64,000 nucleotides of DNA from the NCBI GenBank assembly GCA_025602915.1, contig JAHLJZ010000004.1, positions 434,001-498,000 on the forward strand, read 5' to 3'. The notes under the pieces are model-generated. The model made no database searches, was not told where the DNA came from, and worked only from the letters and a program-made list of their open reading frames with translations. The DNA is from Paraphysoderma sedebokerense (lineage: Eukaryota > Blastocladiomycota > Physodermatomycetes > Physodermatales > Physodermataceae). Within the stretch, counting starts at the first letter, position 1. Each line of letters starts with the position of its first letter. Position numbers and translations under genes: made by a program. This document shows, in pieces, positions 60,838-64,000 of this stretch.

Positions 60838-63800
60838 ATGCTGAGATCAAACGCTCCCTCGCAGCGTAAACGCTTTATTCCTCCTTCTCGCAAGGACAAC
60901 CCCGCGCAAGAATCATCCGTCTCCACAGACAAAGATTCCAAAGTACCAACCGCGAAGCCATTTCAGAGTAACTTCAAACCACCTTCATTCAAAATTCAAA
61001 GCACAAATGACCACCCAACGAAACAAGATGCTTCCAAATCTGTTGTTTGCAAAGATGTAGTTGAATTACAGCAACCACTTGCAAAGAAACCCAGAATTTC
61101 ATCATTCCATGCTCCAGCGATCTCGAGGCCGTTAGCAAAAACCAGCACTTCGGATAATGACAATTTGGCTAAAGATAGCACCAAATCATTCGACGATGTT
61201 GAAAAGCCACCTACAATTTATTATAATGTACTATGGTAAGTGCAGTTTTTACTATCCATTGATGGAAGACGTTGTCTAATTGCACTTAATGTAAACAGGA
61301 GAAAGCAGACCACCAAGAAGGTAGCGCTCTCGTCTCTAATACCGTTCTTAGTAGGCATAAGTTCTCTGACAAGAAGTTAATTCTTTAAGAATAAAACTTG
61401 GGATGGCGATGGTTTGTGGCTCTTTTCTCCAAAGTCTATATTCGTTGTTGCTTAATTTTCAATCCAGGTATTTTGATTGGTTGTGGCAGAACATTTACGC
61501 TGAAAGATTTAGACGGCAAAGAGTACGTACTTTCCTGGTAAAGCAGTACTAACACAACATAGAAATGACAATTTCAACCTCCTGTGCAGTATCGGCAAGA
61601 CAAATCAAAGCTATGGAAAGTTGAAAGAAGGCGAGGGGATTACCGTCGGCGGGAAAGAAGTCGAGGTATGTCTCGTTTGGAACTGCAAGTTGAATATCAG
61701 TAATTCATACTTCAACGTACATAAAGATAACCGGTGAACTTGATCCCGAATTGTACAATACCGGAAGATGTTTCTTAAAGACGGCAGCTTCAACTCCTCC
61801 CACCTTAACGAGAAAACGTATGTCTTCCGAATTTCACTGCTACTCCTCCAATTTTATTTAGGTTATTAAATTCATTCATCTGAACCAGCCGCTAATCTCC
61901 CAAAATTCAAGAAACATGCGGCCAATTCTGCGGAAACTATGAGCTTCGTCCAATCGAAAGCTCAACCGCGACACAACCCAGGAGCAAATAATGCATTGGT
62001 TCTTTCACGCCCTTGTAGTAGGCATCAGCAGCTATTCAACGCAAAGTTTGTCTCGTTCCTTGTCTATTTTGTGAAACAAACATAACAACTAAGGAATTCG
62101 ATAACTTGATGTTCTCCTGAGCAGAAGACAGCCAGTTATAGATGTCGTCGTCGATCCAATACTTTCGAGTCACCTTCGACCGCATCAGGTGACTTCCGCA
62201 TTCTATTAGCGTATCTACTATTTCCGCTTACAACCTTCCTTGCTAGCGTGACGGTGTTCAATTTCTGTACCAATGTGTGATGCAAATGAAGGATTATGAT
62301 GGCCAGGGCGCTATTTTGGCAGATGAGATGTATGATTATGATGGGAAGCCTAATAGCATATGCTCACAGGAACCATTCATTTTCTAGGGGTCTTGGGAAA
62401 ACTATACAAACAATTGCTTTAATTTGGACTCTCCTCAGTAAGCTCCGCCCATGATATACATTTTGTCTTATTACTAACAACTTTACTGTTGCATTAGAGC
62501 AAACACCTTATTTTGGTTCGGGACCAGTCATTAGAAGGGGATTAGTAGTTTGCCCTGCCACTTTGGTGCAGGTAAATCAAGTCTACATTCCTTCCCCGGA
62601 GCGACATCGATAGTTACCATTTACTCCTTTTAGAATTGGGCGAAAGAATTCAAAAAGTGGCTTGGGGATGGTATTGATTTATCTGTTACTACATGATGGT
62701 CGCATATTGTATTACTTACAAACTATTGTTTAGAAAGGGTTCGAGTATTCCCTGTCGAAAGCAAAACCAATGTTCAGGACTTTTTAGTTGGAAAAATTTA
62801 TAGCGTGATGGTGATTGGTTATGAAAAGTTGAGGACAATTCAAGACCTTTTGAAAACCGGCGGCTTTGACATTATAGTTTGTATGTCTGATCGGAGATTG
62901 GCCAAAGAAACTTTATAATTCTTACAGACATCGAGCAGGTGACGAGGGACATCGATTGAAGAGCCCAAAAATCAAAACGAGTCTTGCGATTAAATCCCTA
63001 CCTACCCGAAAACGAATAATTTTGTCAGGGACGCCAATTCAAAATGATTTATCAGAGTACTTCGCCATGGTTGATTTCGTAAATCCTGGAATTCTTGGTT
63101 AGTGATGCATCTCTTCTGCTGTTTCTTAAACACGGTTGTTCATAAAGTCGAAAATAGGCTCGTATGCTACTTTCAAGACAGTTTTTGAGGAACCTATCAT
63201 CAAATCTCGACAACCTAACGCCACTCGCGAGGAAAAAGAATTGGGCTCTAAACGGTCAGAGGAGTTGACCAGGCTCACGTCCCAGTTTGTTCTCCGTCGA
63301 ACTGCCGAAGTGAACAATAAATATCTTCCGCCAAAAGGTATTTGTTTTGACTCAAATTTTTATTTCGATGTCTGACAACTGAAACTTGCATGGATGAAGT
63401 GGAGACGGTGGTCTTTTGCAAACCGTCTTCGTTACAGCTGTCCTTATATTCTTCCCTCATCTCTTCAAACTTCTTCCGGAACACCTATTCGAATTCGACC
63501 AGCACTTTGTCGGCCCAAAACGTATTAGTGTGTATCACCTACCTAAAGAAATTATGCAACAGTCCGTCTCTCCTGTTTTCGCGATTGTCCGCGCCTCCGA
63601 ACTCTTCGTCTGATTCCAAATCCAAAACCAGTAAATCCGAGAATATTGACGATGACGAAGTCTTGATTGACAAAAATGACTATGAAGCCAATATTAAAAT
63701 GAATAAAGGATTCCTGGAGGAGGTACTGGTGAAGCATAAAGACTATTTAAAAGAGTATTATCAGATGAGCAAGAAATTCCAGTTGGGATTATCCGGTTTG

Positions 63801-64000
63801 TGTGTTTAGTCATTGATGCGAAAACCAGTCATCTCATTATGTGCTACGTGTTTTCAGGAAAACTCGATGCTCTTTATCGATTAACTCAGACGGTTCTTAC
63901 GACCACTTCAGAGAAAATAGTACTTGTTTCTAACTACACTCAAACGCTGGACATCCTGGAAGAGATGTGTGAGATTCTGAAAGCCAGTTATTTTCGATTG
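60838..64000 (+). CDS. RDH54: RAD54B/RDH54 recombination translocase, 3' end outside window
   Basis: A SWI2/SNF2 ATPase that moves along duplex DNA and remodels Rad51/Dmc1 filaments. [20 protein letters not shown] matches the RAD54B-specific start. YYNVLWRKQ, the TWDGDG region and [20 protein letters not shown] are the N-terminal domain, [19 protein letters not shown] opens the helicase core. Motif I is [13 protein letters not shown]; motif II DEGH is completed across an intron ([16 protein letters not shown]). [40 protein letters not shown] and [20 protein letters not shown] follow. The last exons read [20 protein letters not shown] at the window end. A long charged insertion near 63600-63720 ([20 protein letters not shown]) is not usual in the family. 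The remaining helicase C lobe lies beyond 64000. Confidence 0.93.

Overview
The window is nuclear DNA of an intron-rich eukaryote, most likely a flagellated early-diverging (chytrid-like) fungus. The reasons are: compact genes with many introns of about 50-100 nt whose donors often fit GTNNGT; a fungal-type gene set; a five-TOG XMAP215 of the kind that most non-flagellated fungi have reduced; and two cilium/flagellum genes side by side, DRC5 (TCTE1) and CDK20 (CCRK). No transposon, tRNA, rRNA or CRISPR array was recognised. The dominant structural feature is a long exact direct repeat. Positions 1-19557 recur at 31540-51096 with a constant offset of 31539 and no difference in any stretch I compared, including introns and intergenic DNA. 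The simplest reading is a tandem duplication of a 31539-bp unit. One whole unit lies at 19558-51096, the preceding unit ends at 19557, and the junction at 19557/19558 joins the middle of a xylulokinase exon to the 5' part of BUB3. An assembly artefact is the main rival explanation. Layout: (a) 1-19557, first repeat copy: 5' part of XMAP215 (-), translin (+), secreted VPS62-like protein (+), NUP93/NIC96 (-), bHLH factor (-), RNA polymerase I largest subunit (-), truncated xylulokinase (+). (b) 19558-31539, seen once here: BUB3 lacking its first exon (+), CK2 regulatory beta subunit (-), RECQ1-like helicase (+) and the 3' half of a complete XMAP215 (-). (c) 31540-51096, second repeat copy: the rest of XMAP215, then translin, VPS62-like, NUP93, bHLH and RPA190 again, and the start of an intact-length xylulokinase. 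(d) 51097-64000, unique: end of xylulokinase, DRC5 (-), CDK20 (+), a small split gene for Pol III subunit RPC11 (-), MCM4 (-) and RAD54B/RDH54 (+, running off the end). Functionally the window is housekeeping: microtubule growth and spindle checkpoint (XMAP215, BUB3), replication and recombination (MCM4, RECQ1, RAD54B), transcription (RPA190, RPC11), nuclear pore (NUP93), pentose metabolism (xylulokinase) and flagellar control (DRC5, CDK20). Many genes are divergent pairs sharing short promoters: XMAP215/TSN, RPA190/XK, CKB/RECQ, DRC5/CDK20 and MCM4/RAD54B. The last contains an ACGCGT box typical of G1/S control. The most notable points are the duplication itself, a predicted in-frame xylulokinase::BUB3 chimera at its junction, and the head-to-head flagellar gene pair.
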